Source: Treponema sp. (lineage in GTDB: Bacteria; Spirochaetota; Spirochaetia; Treponematales; UBA12059). Taken from it: a stretch of DNA of 7,219 bases. A program made the position numbers and the translations under genes. Under the pieces are notes generated by a model. The model saw only the letters and a list, made by a program, of their open reading frames with translations. It ran no database searches and had not been told where the DNA came from. The DNA is taken from positions 1-7,219 of the forward strand of contig JAAYUR010000166.1 of assembly GCA_012517645.1 (NCBI GenBank), given 5' to 3'. Shown here piece after piece: positions 1-5,789 of the stretch. How positions within the stretch are numbered: the stretch's first letter is position 1; each line of letters opens with the position of its first letter.

Positions 1-1
1 A

Positions 2-1204
2 CGCGCGATCTCCTGGATGGACCGGAGGTCCCGGGACCAGGCGGACCGGATCTCCGCCCTTCTGGGCTTCCCCCTGGACCCCTCCTTCTACCTGCCCAAG
101 GTGCTCTGGCTCCGGGAGAACAGCCCGGGGGATTTCGAACGTACGGTCCGTTTTTTCTCCTGTCCTGAATGGGCGGCGTTCCGGCTCTGCGGCGAGGCGT
201 GCACCTACCTCGCGGACCCCTACTACGAACGCTATACCTGGGGCGGGAACGCGGCGTCGGCACTCGGACTGGACGCCTCGCTCTTCCCGCCCTACACGGC
301 GCCGGGCCGGATCCTGGGCGGGTTGCTCCCGGCCGCCTCCCGGGAAACAGGACTTCCCGCGGGCACCCCCGTGGTGACCGCCTTCCCGGATTTCCTAGCG
401 TCCCTTCTAGGATCGGGCGCCGTGGAACCCGGCATCGCCTGCGACCGGGCGGGCACGAGCGAGGCCTTCAACCTCTGCGCACCGGCTCCGTGCGCGGACT
501 GGAGCTTCCTCTCTTTGCCCCATGCGGTGCCGGGTCTCTGGAACATTTCCGGCGGGCTCTCGACCAGCGGCAAGGCCCTGGAATGGTACGCCCGGGCCGC
601 GGGCTTTCCCGAGAACGACAAATCGGGAGCCCGCAAGGTCTTCGGGGCCGCGGAGGAATCCGTCCCGGGAGCCCGGAACCTGCTGTTCCTGCCCTTCCTG
701 GCGGGCGAACGGGCCCCCCTGTGGCGGAGAGACCTCCGGGGCGCGTTCCTGGGGCTTTCCATGGATCATGGTCCCGAGGACCTGGCCCGGGCGGTCGCCG
801 AGTCCATCGGCTTCGGGCTCCGCCTGACGTCCCAGGGGCTCGCGGAGCGCGGGCAGGCCGCGCGCCTGGTCCGGGTCAGCGGGAGGCCCGCCCGGAACAC
901 CTTCCTGTCCCGGTTGAAGGCCGACATCCTGGCGCTCCCGGTGGAGGTGCCCGAGGTCCCGGACTGCGAGCTCACGGGGAACGCCGCCGCCTGCGCCGTC
1001 GCGCTCGGGGACGGCTCGAGCCTAGCCGAATCGGCGGCCCGCCTGGTTCGCGTGGAGTCCCGGTTCGAGCCGGATCCCGGAATGCGGAACGAGTATGACC
1101 GGCTCTTCGGGATCTTCTCGGATGCCGTGGAATCCCTGATCCCCTTGTCCGAGCGCTTGACCTCGGGATCCGGGGCCGGCGGCGGCTCGCATCAAGGGAG
1201 GTAG
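2..1204 (+). CDS. FGGY-family carbohydrate kinase, 3' part (N-terminus outside window)
   Basis: ATP-dependent sugar kinase of the FGGY family (xylulokinase/gluconokinase type), a cytoplasmic enzyme that phosphorylates a sugar or polyol on entry to catabolism. The frame is open from base 2 and reads AISWMDRRS, the family's internal substrate-site segment, so the ATG at 17 is internal and about 100 N-terminal residues are missing. Counting from that Met: D125 in TAFPDFLASLLGSGA fits the catalytic Asp; AGTSEA at 145-150 is the phosphate-binding turn; LPFLAGERAPLW at 225-236 and RGAFLGLSMDHGPEDLARAV at 241-260 match the second FGGY signature region; the ADP-binding stretch reads SGRPAR at 288-293, where the family usually has SGGGAR. 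The last 15 residues are a Gly/Ser-rich tail. The stop TAG at 1202 is one base before the permease ATG, so they share an operon. Substrate cannot be told from the sequence. Family call is firm. Confidence 0.9.
   Translation, partial: RAISWMDRRSRDQADRISALLGFPLDPSFYLPKVLWLRENSPGDFERTVRFFSCPEWAAFRLCGEACTYLADPYYERYTWGGNAASALGLDASLFPPYTAPGRILGGLLPAASRETGLPAGTPVVTAFPDFLASLLGSGAVEPGIACDRAGTSEAFNLCAPAPCADWSFLSLPHAVPGLWNISGGLSTSGKALEWYARAAGFPENDKSGARKVFGAAEESVPGARNLLFLPFLAGERAPLWRRDLRGAFLGLSMDHGPEDLARAVAESIGFGLRLTSQGLAERGQAARLVRVSGRPARNTFLSRLKADILALPVEVPEVPDCELTGNAAACAVALGDGSSLAESAARLVRVESRFEPDPGMRNEYDRLFGIFSDAVESLIPLSERLTSGSGAGGGSHQGR
1194..1201 (+). promoter_or_regulatory. Ribosome binding site of the AEC permease gene
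   Basis: The sequence AAGGGAGG lies four bases before the ATG at 1206 and overlaps the last codons of the kinase gene. It is a near-perfect Shine-Dalgarno sequence. It fixes the permease start and indicates that translation of the permease follows that of the kinase on one transcript. Confidence 0.8.
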
Positions 1205-1205
1205 C

Positions 1206-2129
1206 ATGCCCCAGTCGGTGTTCCAGAGCATAGTCTTGTTCCTGCTGATCGCGGCCGGGTTCGGGGCCGGAAAACTCAAGGTCCTGGGTCCCGAAGCGGT
1301 CCGGGGAATGTCGCGGTTCATCGTGGACTTCACCCTGCCGGCCCTCGTGCTGGTCTCGATGCAGAAACCCTTTTCCGCGGAGCTTCGGGACGAGGCCCTT
1401 CGGATGCTGGGGATATCCTTCGCGATCTACCTTTCCGCCCTTCCCCTGGCGGCCCTGTGGGCCCGGGTCATCGGTTCGCGGGGGCCGGAGAGCGGGGTGC
1501 ACGAGTTCGGGGGCACCTTCGCGAATGTGGCCTTCATGGGCTTCCCGATCATGGGCGCCTATTTCGGCAAGGACATACTGTTCGCCGTATCGATCTACAA
1601 CATGCCCTTCCAGCTTCTGGCCTTTTCCGTAGGGGTGATCATGCTGACCCGGGGCAACTTGGGCGTCCCCCGAATCTCCCTCCGCCAATGGATCAACCCC
1701 GCCATCCTCTCTACCTGCCTGGGATTCGTGTTTTTCCTCGGGTCCGTCCGGATCTCGGGCCCCCTGCTGTCCGGCCTTACCATCCTGGGCGACATGACCA
1801 CCCCCCTGTCCATGGCCGTGATCGGGGCCATCCTGGCTCGGATGGAGGTGCGGGGGATTCTGGGGAACATCCGGGTGTACCTGACTTCGGTGTACAGGCT
1901 TATCCTGCACCCTCTAGCCCTCTGGGCGGTCCTTTCCGCCTTCGGTCTGCGGGGCAACTCCCTGGCCATCCCCGTAGTGCTGGCGGCCATGCCCGTGGCC
2001 GCCAACGCGTCCATTCTCTCGGACGCCTACGGCGGGGACTCGGAAACGGCCAGCGCCCTTGTCTTCGTCTCCACCGCCGTTTCCTTGATCACGATCCCTC
2101 TTCTGGCCTGGACGCTCTTCGGGCTCTGA
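1206..2129 (+). CDS. AEC family transporter (auxin efflux carrier / malate permease type)
   Basis: Inner-membrane secondary transporter of the AEC family (TC 2.A.69), whose bacterial members move organic acids such as malate or malonate, or other small anions. The 307 residues match the usual family length. About ten hydrophobic segments can be drawn, near residues 4-24, 36-53, 68-88, 102-120, 123-147, 163-181, 190-210, 226-246, 253-273 and 283-305. Family hallmarks are FANVAFMGFPI at 105-115, an Asn-Pro pair at 164-165, TTPLSMAVIGAIL at 198-210, R231 with P236, and MPVAANASILSDAYGGD at 262-278 followed by TAS. The start is set by the Shine-Dalgarno sequence AAGGGAGG four bases upstream. It is co-transcribed with the FGGY kinase just upstream, which suggests a related solute, but the substrate is not visible. 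It ends convergently with the FecR gene, 55 bases away. Confidence 0.93.
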   Translation: MPQSVFQSIVLFLLIAAGFGAGKLKVLGPEAVRGMSRFIVDFTLPALVLVSMQKPFSAELRDEALRMLGISFAIYLSALPLAALWARVIGSRGPESGVHEFGGTFANVAFMGFPIMGAYFGKDILFAVSIYNMPFQLLAFSVGVIMLTRGNLGVPRISLRQWINPAILSTCLGFVFFLGSVRISGPLLSGLTILGDMTTPLSMAVIGAILARMEVRGILGNIRVYLTSVYRLILHPLALWAVLSAFGLRGNSLAIPVVLAAMPVAANASILSDAYGGDSETASALVFVSTAVSLITIPLLAWTLFGL

Positions 2130-2156
2130 CAAGGCGGCGGATGCAGAAAGAAGTTC

Positions 2157-2191
2157 CCGGACCTGCGAGTCCGGTTCCGGACTGTCAGTCC
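2157..2191. terminator. Two small adjacent stem-loops between convergent genes, possible bidirectional terminator
   Basis: First hairpin: CCGGAC at 2157-2162 pairs with GTCCGG at 2169-2174 around a six-base loop. Second hairpin: GGACT at 2179-2183 pairs with AGTCC at 2187-2191 around a three-base loop, and overlaps the FecR stop codon at 2185-2187. They lie between the convergent permease and FecR genes, where a terminator is expected. Neither is followed by a T-run on either strand, so a classical intrinsic terminator is not shown. The stems are short and could be chance in GC-rich DNA. Confidence 0.3.
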
Positions 2192-3108
2192 CCGGCCAGG
2201 ACGGGATTCGTGGATAGGCCGAAAACCAGGACCGGGAGGGACAGTATGCTCAGGAAGGCGCCTCCGGCCACGGCGTTCAAGCCCAGAACGGGATCGCCGG
2301 AGGAATAGGCGTAGGCGCCGACGCCCTGGAGCACGGAACCCAGCCCCACCAGGACGACCCCTCCGAAGATCGCGGCGTTCTTGACCTTCAGGTTGGACTG
2401 CACACGGGCATAGGTTGGCAGATCGATCACTCCGGAGGGCTTGGCCGATCCGGAGAAATCATTCTGGATCCAGTACGTCCGAATATCCTCCGAAAGGGGC
2501 TTCAAGGACGGCACCAACGTCCCTTCGGTCCGCTCCACGGCCACCATGTTCCCAGCCTTTACTTTTAGCTCCGAGGGCGGGGCATCCGGAGCAGGCTGAA
2601 CCGTCACGATCACGGAACCCTCGAAGCAGTAGACCCGGGTTACCGGAGCCTGGACTCCCGTCGCATCGGTCCTCGCGGTCAGGACGTCGTACCCGAAATC
2701 CGTACCCCGCACGCCCGCCGCCACGGAATCGCTGGCGATGTTGAACGTGTTCCCCCGGGCCAGCTTGTCCACCTTGGCCCGGACTCTGCCGTAGACCAGC
2801 TGGAATCCCCGTTCCGAAGGCCCGGCCAGGGAGGTCAGTACGAAAACGGTGTTCTCGGACAGCTTGAGCACCCCCCCCGAGGGACGGAGCCTCAGTTCCA
2901 GGAAGGTTCCCTTGCCGGTCTGGACTTGGTCTCCCTGTTCCAGGCGGAAGCCCAGAAGTTCATCGATCCGCAGAGGCTTGTTGTCCCGGAGGACGGTTAC
3001 GTCCGCGCCGACCGCGAACTCGACCTCGGCCCATGCCGAGGCGCCCTGAGCCCAGGCTCCAAATGCCGCGGCCAAGAGGACGGCCGAAAGAAGAATGTTC
3101 CGCTTCAT
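2185..3108 (-). CDS. Exported FecR-domain protein with C-terminal membrane helices
   Basis: Envelope protein of unknown process built on a FecR-type beta domain. Residues 1-20 form a clear signal peptide (K2, R3, hydrophobic core, cleavage likely after AWA at 18-20), which also supports the ATG chosen. The FecR domain spans about residues 35-192: GDQVQTGKGTFLELRLRPSG at 59-78, LKLSENTVFVL at 81-91, YGRVRAKV at 106-113, the hallmark VRGTDF at 133-138, and YCFEGSVIVTV at 160-170. Two hydrophobic stretches near 246-267 and 275-298 would anchor the C-terminus in a membrane. The N-terminal cytoplasmic anti-sigma region of true FecR is absent, and no ECF sigma factor or TonB receptor is nearby, so a role in iron signalling is not supported. 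In the family, such stand-alone domains are envelope proteins of unclear role. A TATACT box six bases before the ATG and no Shine-Dalgarno suggest a leaderless mRNA. Domain call is firm, function unknown. Confidence 0.88.
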   Translation of the reverse strand: MKRNILLSAVLLAAAFGAWAQGASAWAEVEFAVGADVTVLRDNKPLRIDELLGFRLEQGDQVQTGKGTFLELRLRPSGGVLKLSENTVFVLTSLAGPSERGFQLVYGRVRAKVDKLARGNTFNIASDSVAAGVRGTDFGYDVLTARTDATGVQAPVTRVYCFEGSVIVTVQPAPDAPPSELKVKAGNMVAVERTEGTLVPSLKPLSEDIRTYWIQNDFSGSAKPSGVIDLPTYARVQSNLKVKNAAIFGGVVLVGLGSVLQGVGAYAYSSGDPVLGLNAVAGGAFLSILSLPVLVFGLSTNPVLAGD

Positions 3109-3114
3109 GGCTAG

Positions 3115-3120
3115 AGTATA
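3115..3120 (-). promoter_or_regulatory. -10 box of the FecR gene, leaderless type
   Basis: Read on the minus strand the sequence is TATACT, then CTAGCC, then the ATG at 3108. With the usual 6-8 bases from -10 box to transcription start, the mRNA would begin at or next to the ATG. No Shine-Dalgarno sequence is present. The hexamer at the 17-base-spaced -35 position (TGGCGG) is a poor match, so the promoter may need an activator or be an extended -10 type. Confidence 0.5.
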
Positions 3121-3155
3121 TCATGAACCCGGGCCGACCGCCACGACGCCGCGGA

Positions 3156-3184
3156 TTGCAACGGGTCCGGGGCCGGGCTATACT
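3156..3184 (+). promoter_or_regulatory. Sigma70-type promoter of the unknown gene-murD operon, leaderless type
   Basis: TTGCAA at 3156-3161 and TATACT at 3179-3184 are separated by exactly 17 bases, the standard housekeeping spacing. The -10 box ends eight bases before the ATG at 3193, so transcription should start on or within a base or two of the start codon. No Shine-Dalgarno sequence lies between them (TCCCTGCG). This is the best-formed promoter in the window. Confidence 0.6.
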
Positions 3185-3192
3185 TCCCTGCG

Positions 3193-4155
3193 ATGGAACC
3201 CATCCTCAACGAGATCCGACTGGAGTATTCCGATCCCCAGATCAACACCCTGGCAGCCTCGGCGCCCCCGGAGTCCCGGGATTCCGTATACGGGATGCGG
3301 TTCGGCCAGAACGAGGAATACTTCCTGGAGCTGCCCCGGGGAATCGAGATACCCCCGTTCCCTATCCACCACGACGTCCGGCTGCGGGAGCCCTCGGAAG
3401 ACTACCTCCGGGCCCTTCGGGCGACGGTGCGCCATCTGACGGCCCTCCTTCCCGAGACCTTCCGGGACCTAAGCCACCTGTTCGATCCCGCCGACATCCT
3501 CAAACCCGCCTTCTTCCACCTGTACAAGGTCCAGGAATCGATCTATCTCTATGTGCTTCGGATCGACCTGTTGAACCGCCCCCTGGAGACGGATCTCCTG
3601 GAAGCGGGAACGAACGAGACGACTCCCGCCTACCGAACGCGCCGGATCTACCTGGAGAGCGAATTGATTCCCCTCGAGGAGCTCGATCGGGATGAGGAGG
3701 GAAGAGTTCGGGCGTTCCGGATCAAGCAGATGATCTCGAACACCTGGATAGGGGAGACCGGAAAGGGCTACCAGGTTCGGGGGATCTGGATGGACGCGGA
3801 TCTGTCCAAATTCTTCTCCAAGCTTTTTCTTCCCGAAGGCAAGCGGGTCTACCCCTTTCTGCCCTTTTTTTGTAAATACAAGACCGTATGCTCCTTCGTC
3901 CCGGTTCCGGATGGAGCTTCCAGGAAACGGGCCCTGCCGGTCCTCCACCGGGCCCTGGAGTTCCTGGAACCGGAGATGGAACGGATACAGGGCATCCTGA
4001 GGGGCACCGCCTTTTCGGAATCCGACGAACGATTCCTGTCCCTCCGGTCCCGCATTCCCCCCTCCTGGAAACAGCTGTACAAGGACGTCTCGGTGCGGCC
4101 CTACCTGAACGCCCGGGACATGAAGGAGTATGAGCTTGAATACCCTAGATCCTGA
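3193..4155 (+). CDS. Unrecognised cytoplasmic protein coupled to murD
   Basis: I do not recognise this 320-residue protein or assign it to a named family. It has no signal peptide or membrane helix and is rich in charged residues, so it should be a soluble cytoplasmic protein. Visible landmarks that look conserved are PPFPIHHDVRL at 54-64, a long helical stretch at 69-96, QESIYLYVLRIDLLNRPLE at 114-132, KQMISNTWIGETGKGYQVRG at 178-197, a block at 204-233 holding KFFSKLFLPEGKRVYPFLPF (206-225) and two cysteines C227 and C233, and a basic C-terminus. Coding use resembles the neighbours and the frame is intact. It starts directly after a strong TATACT promoter with no Shine-Dalgarno. Its last 26 bases overlap the start of murD, the arrangement of translational coupling, so a part in peptidoglycan precursor supply or its control is inferred from position only. 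It is real as a gene; its function is open. Confidence 0.8.
   Translation: MEPILNEIRLEYSDPQINTLAASAPPESRDSVYGMRFGQNEEYFLELPRGIEIPPFPIHHDVRLREPSEDYLRALRATVRHLTALLPETFRDLSHLFDPADILKPAFFHLYKVQESIYLYVLRIDLLNRPLETDLLEAGTNETTPAYRTRRIYLESELIPLEELDRDEEGRVRAFRIKQMISNTWIGETGKGYQVRGIWMDADLSKFFSKLFLPEGKRVYPFLPFFCKYKTVCSFVPVPDGASRKRALPVLHRALEFLEPEMERIQGILRGTAFSESDERFLSLRSRIPPSWKQLYKDVSVRPYLNARDMKEYELEYPRS
3865..3871 (+). other. Run of seven T inside the unknown gene
   Basis: A T7 homopolymer lies at codons 225-227 (TTT TTT TGT). In this GC-rich gene it is an exception and a possible slippery site. A slip of -1 gives TTG TAA and ends the protein at about residue 227. The two Phe codons could have been TTC, so the run is not forced by the protein. 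There is no evidence that slippage happens. Confidence 0.3.
4123..4128 (+). promoter_or_regulatory. Ribosome binding site that decides the murD start
   Basis: AAGGAG lies inside the end of the unknown gene. It is only one base from the ATG at 4130, too close for normal use, but seven bases from the in-frame TTG at 4136, which is ideal spacing. Initiation may therefore be at TTG 4136, giving a protein two residues shorter. Confidence 0.55.
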
Positions 4156-5542
4156 AGCCCGAGACCTCGCGGGTCTCCGGGTAACCGTCATGGGCCTGGG
4201 CCTCAACGGGGGAGGCCTGGCCTCCGCCCGGTTCTTCGCCCTTCGGGGAGCGGCCGTGACCGTAACGGACATGAAGGATGAAACGGCTCTGGCCGAATCC
4301 CTGGCCGCCCTGGAGGGTCTCCCGATCCGCTACGTCCTGGGCCGTCACGAGATGGATGATTTTTCCGGAGCCGACCTGGTCATCAAGAATCCCGCGGTGC
4401 GGGCGGATTCTCCGTTCCTGGCCTCCGCCAAGGCCGTGGAGACGGATATCTCCACCTTCCTTCGGTACTGCCCGGGGCCCGTGGCCGCGGTGACGGGGTC
4501 TAAAGGCAAGTCCACCACCGCAAGCGCCCTGGCCCACGCCCTCTCGGCGGCGGGCACGACCTTCCTGGGAGGGAACATCACCGTAAGCCCCCTGAGCTTC
4601 CTGGACCAGGTACGCGCCGACACCCCCGTGGTCCTGGAAATATCCAGTTGGCAGCTTGGGGACCTCCGGGGCAGACGCCTTCTCAGACCACGGGTCGCGG
4701 TGCTGACCCGCATCGTCCCGGATCACCTGGACCGATATCCATCCATGGAAGCCTATGTGGCGGACAAGCGCCTGATCTACGCGGACCAGGACCCGTCCTG
4801 CTACACCGTATGCGACCGGGACGATCCCTACGGTCGTTCTTTCGGCGCCGAGACTCCCGGCACCGCGGCTTGGTACGCCGATTCCCTGGAAGCAGGACTG
4901 TCCGGAGCCTGGTTCGAGGGCTCCGTCGGAGTTTACCGGGATATTTCGGGTCGAGTGGAGGAGATCCTTCCGGAACGTCTCAAGGTCCCGGGTCCCCATG
5001 CCCGGCGTAACCTCCTGGCCGCGGCCTTGGGCGCCCGCCTCATGGGGGCTCCGGCCGAAACGATCTTCCGCGCCCTGGGAGAGTTTCCAGGGGTGGAGCA
5101 CAGGCTCGAGATGTTCCTCGAATCCGGGGGCGTCCGGTTCTGCAACGACTCCGCCGCCACGGTGCCCCAGGCCGTGGAAGCGGCTCTCCTCGCCTTCGAC
5201 TCTCCCGTCGTCCTGATCACCGGAGGGACCGACAAGAACCTGGACTTCACCCCCGTGCGTTCCGCCTATCGACGGGCGAAGGCCATCGTCCTTCTCGCGG
5301 GTACGGGCTCCGACAAGCTCCGGGTCCTGCTGGACGAGGACGGGACGGCCTACGAGGGCCCCTACGACGACCTGGAGATAGCGCTGCGCGCGGCCGCGGC
5401 CCGGGCGGAACCGGGGGACACGGTGCTTCTGTCCCCGGGCTGCACCTCCTTCGGCATGTTCCGGAACGAGTTCGACCGGGGCAGGAAATTCAAGGAGTGC
5501 GCGGCCCGTACGGCGGGAGCCCGGGCGTACCAGAAATTCTGA
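4130..5542 (+). CDS. murD: UDP-N-acetylmuramoyl-L-alanine--D-glutamate ligase MurD
   Basis: Cytoplasmic ATP-dependent ligase that adds D-glutamate to UDP-MurNAc-L-Ala in peptidoglycan precursor synthesis. Three Mur ligase domains are visible. The N-terminal Rossmann part has VMGLGLNGGG at 20-29. The central ATPase has the P-loop GSKGKSTT at 123-130, EISSWQL at 170-176, PDHLDRY at 197-203 and K213 at the carbamylated-lysine position. The C-terminal domain has VEHRLE at 322-327, NDSAAT at 339-344, GGTDKNLDF at 365-373 and LLSPGCTSFGMF at 433-444, the D-Glu-binding end of MurD. Length (470) is normal. Several usually conserved residues differ: P-loop Asn is Lys125, the Asn of GxHNxxN is Ala291, and Lys of NDSKAT is Ala342. 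The order of motifs and the SPxxxSFxxFxNxxxRG region favour MurD over MurC, E or F. It overlaps the preceding gene by 26 bases. The start may be TTG 4136 rather than ATG 4130. Confidence 0.92.
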   Translation: MSLNTLDPEARDLAGLRVTVMGLGLNGGGLASARFFALRGAAVTVTDMKDETALAESLAALEGLPIRYVLGRHEMDDFSGADLVIKNPAVRADSPFLASAKAVETDISTFLRYCPGPVAAVTGSKGKSTTASALAHALSAAGTTFLGGNITVSPLSFLDQVRADTPVVLEISSWQLGDLRGRRLLRPRVAVLTRIVPDHLDRYPSMEAYVADKRLIYADQDPSCYTVCDRDDPYGRSFGAETPGTAAWYADSLEAGLSGAWFEGSVGVYRDISGRVEEILPERLKVPGPHARRNLLAAALGARLMGAPAETIFRALGEFPGVEHRLEMFLESGGVRFCNDSAATVPQAVEAALLAFDSPVVLITGGTDKNLDFTPVRSAYRRAKAIVLLAGTGSDKLRVLLDEDGTAYEGPYDDLEIALRAAAARAEPGDTVLLSPGCTSFGMFRNEFDRGRKFKECAARTAGARAYQKF

Positions 5543-5553
5543 AGCGACGCGGC

Positions 5554-5570
5554 GGGCATTCGGAATGCCC
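5554..5570 (+). terminator. Stem-loop just after murD
   Basis: GGGCATT at 5554-5560 pairs perfectly with AATGCCC at 5564-5570 around the loop CGG. It begins 12 bases after the murD stop. No T-run follows, so it may be a weak or factor-assisted terminator, a 3'-end stabiliser, or an element limiting read-through into the small frame that follows. The perfect seven-pair stem makes it more than chance. Confidence 0.45.
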
Positions 5571-5588
5571 CCGTCGGGGAGGAACCCT

Positions 5589-5789
5589 TTGAGAATCATC
5601 GCCCGGGAAGGCGATTATTCTATCTACCGATTCGAACCCGGGGCGCCGCGGTGGAGGGTTCCGCGCGGTTCCCCTGAGGACTTCTCCGGCGGAGCGGCCG
5701 GGGCGGATTCCACTGGCACCGATTATTCGAACACCACCGAGCAATACCCCACAAAGCTGTCCGACGGGTGGACGTCAAAGCTCGTGTAG
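5589..5789 (+). CDS. Doubtful small reading frame with ACT-like N-terminus, possible gene remnant
   Basis: A frame of 66 codons starts at TTG 5589, preceded by GGGGAGG at 5576-5582 with six bases spacing, a very good Shine-Dalgarno. The first 22 residues read RIIAREGDYSIYRFEPGAPRW after the start, resembling from memory the opening of small ACT-domain proteins (about 130 residues, lead-in ending Pro-x-Trp). The rest (RVPRGSPEDFSGGAAG and on) does not look like that family and has a low-complexity feel; its last 67 bases run over the convergent Memo gene. In the alternative frame from 5650 the residues GGFRAVPLRTSPAE faintly resemble the next ACT segment, so a frameshifted or truncated copy is possible. 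The upstream ATG at 5565 lies inside a hairpin arm and is a worse start. It could also be a chance frame with a lucky ribosome site. Confidence 0.35.
   Translation: MRIIAREGDYSIYRFEPGAPRWRVPRGSPEDFSGGAAGADSTGTDYSNTTEQYPTKLSDGWTSKLV

Noticed and set aside
17..19. ATG at 17 as the true start of the FGGY kinase
   Set aside because: The frame is open to the window edge and the residues before it (AIS-Trp) continue a conserved FGGY segment, so this Met is internal.
972..1910. Minus-strand open frame of 312 codons across the kinase-permease junction
   Set aside because: The composition is biased toward Gly, Arg, His and Asp with an Arg-rich tail; it is antisense to two recognisable genes.
1457..2308. 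Plus-strand frame of 283 codons overlapping the permease
   Set aside because: It is out of frame with clear AEC motifs, is Gly/Arg/Pro-rich and runs into the opposite-strand FecR gene.
3033..3695. Plus-strand frame of 220 codons crossing the divergent promoter region
   Set aside because: It would span the FecR start, both promoters and the unknown gene; it is Pro/Arg-rich and motif-free.
3841..3876. Intrinsic terminator inside the unknown gene (CCCG...CGGG stem and T-run)
   Set aside because: The possible stem has only four pairs and ends well before the T-run, and the gene is intact and coupled to murD.
3469..4272. Minus-strand frame of 267 codons opposite the unknown gene
   Set aside because: The plus frame has a promoter, balanced composition and coupling to murD; the minus frame has none of these.
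5565..5567. ATG at 5565 as start of the small frame after murD
   Set aside because: It lies in the 3' arm of a perfect stem-loop and lacks a ribosome site at normal spacing; TTG 5589 is preceded by GGGGAGG.
4145..5599. Minus-strand open frame of 484 codons opposite murD
   Set aside because: It lies wholly antisense to a well-supported MurD, is rich in Gly, Arg, Gln and His without motifs, and is the kind of long shadow frame GC-rich codon use produces.
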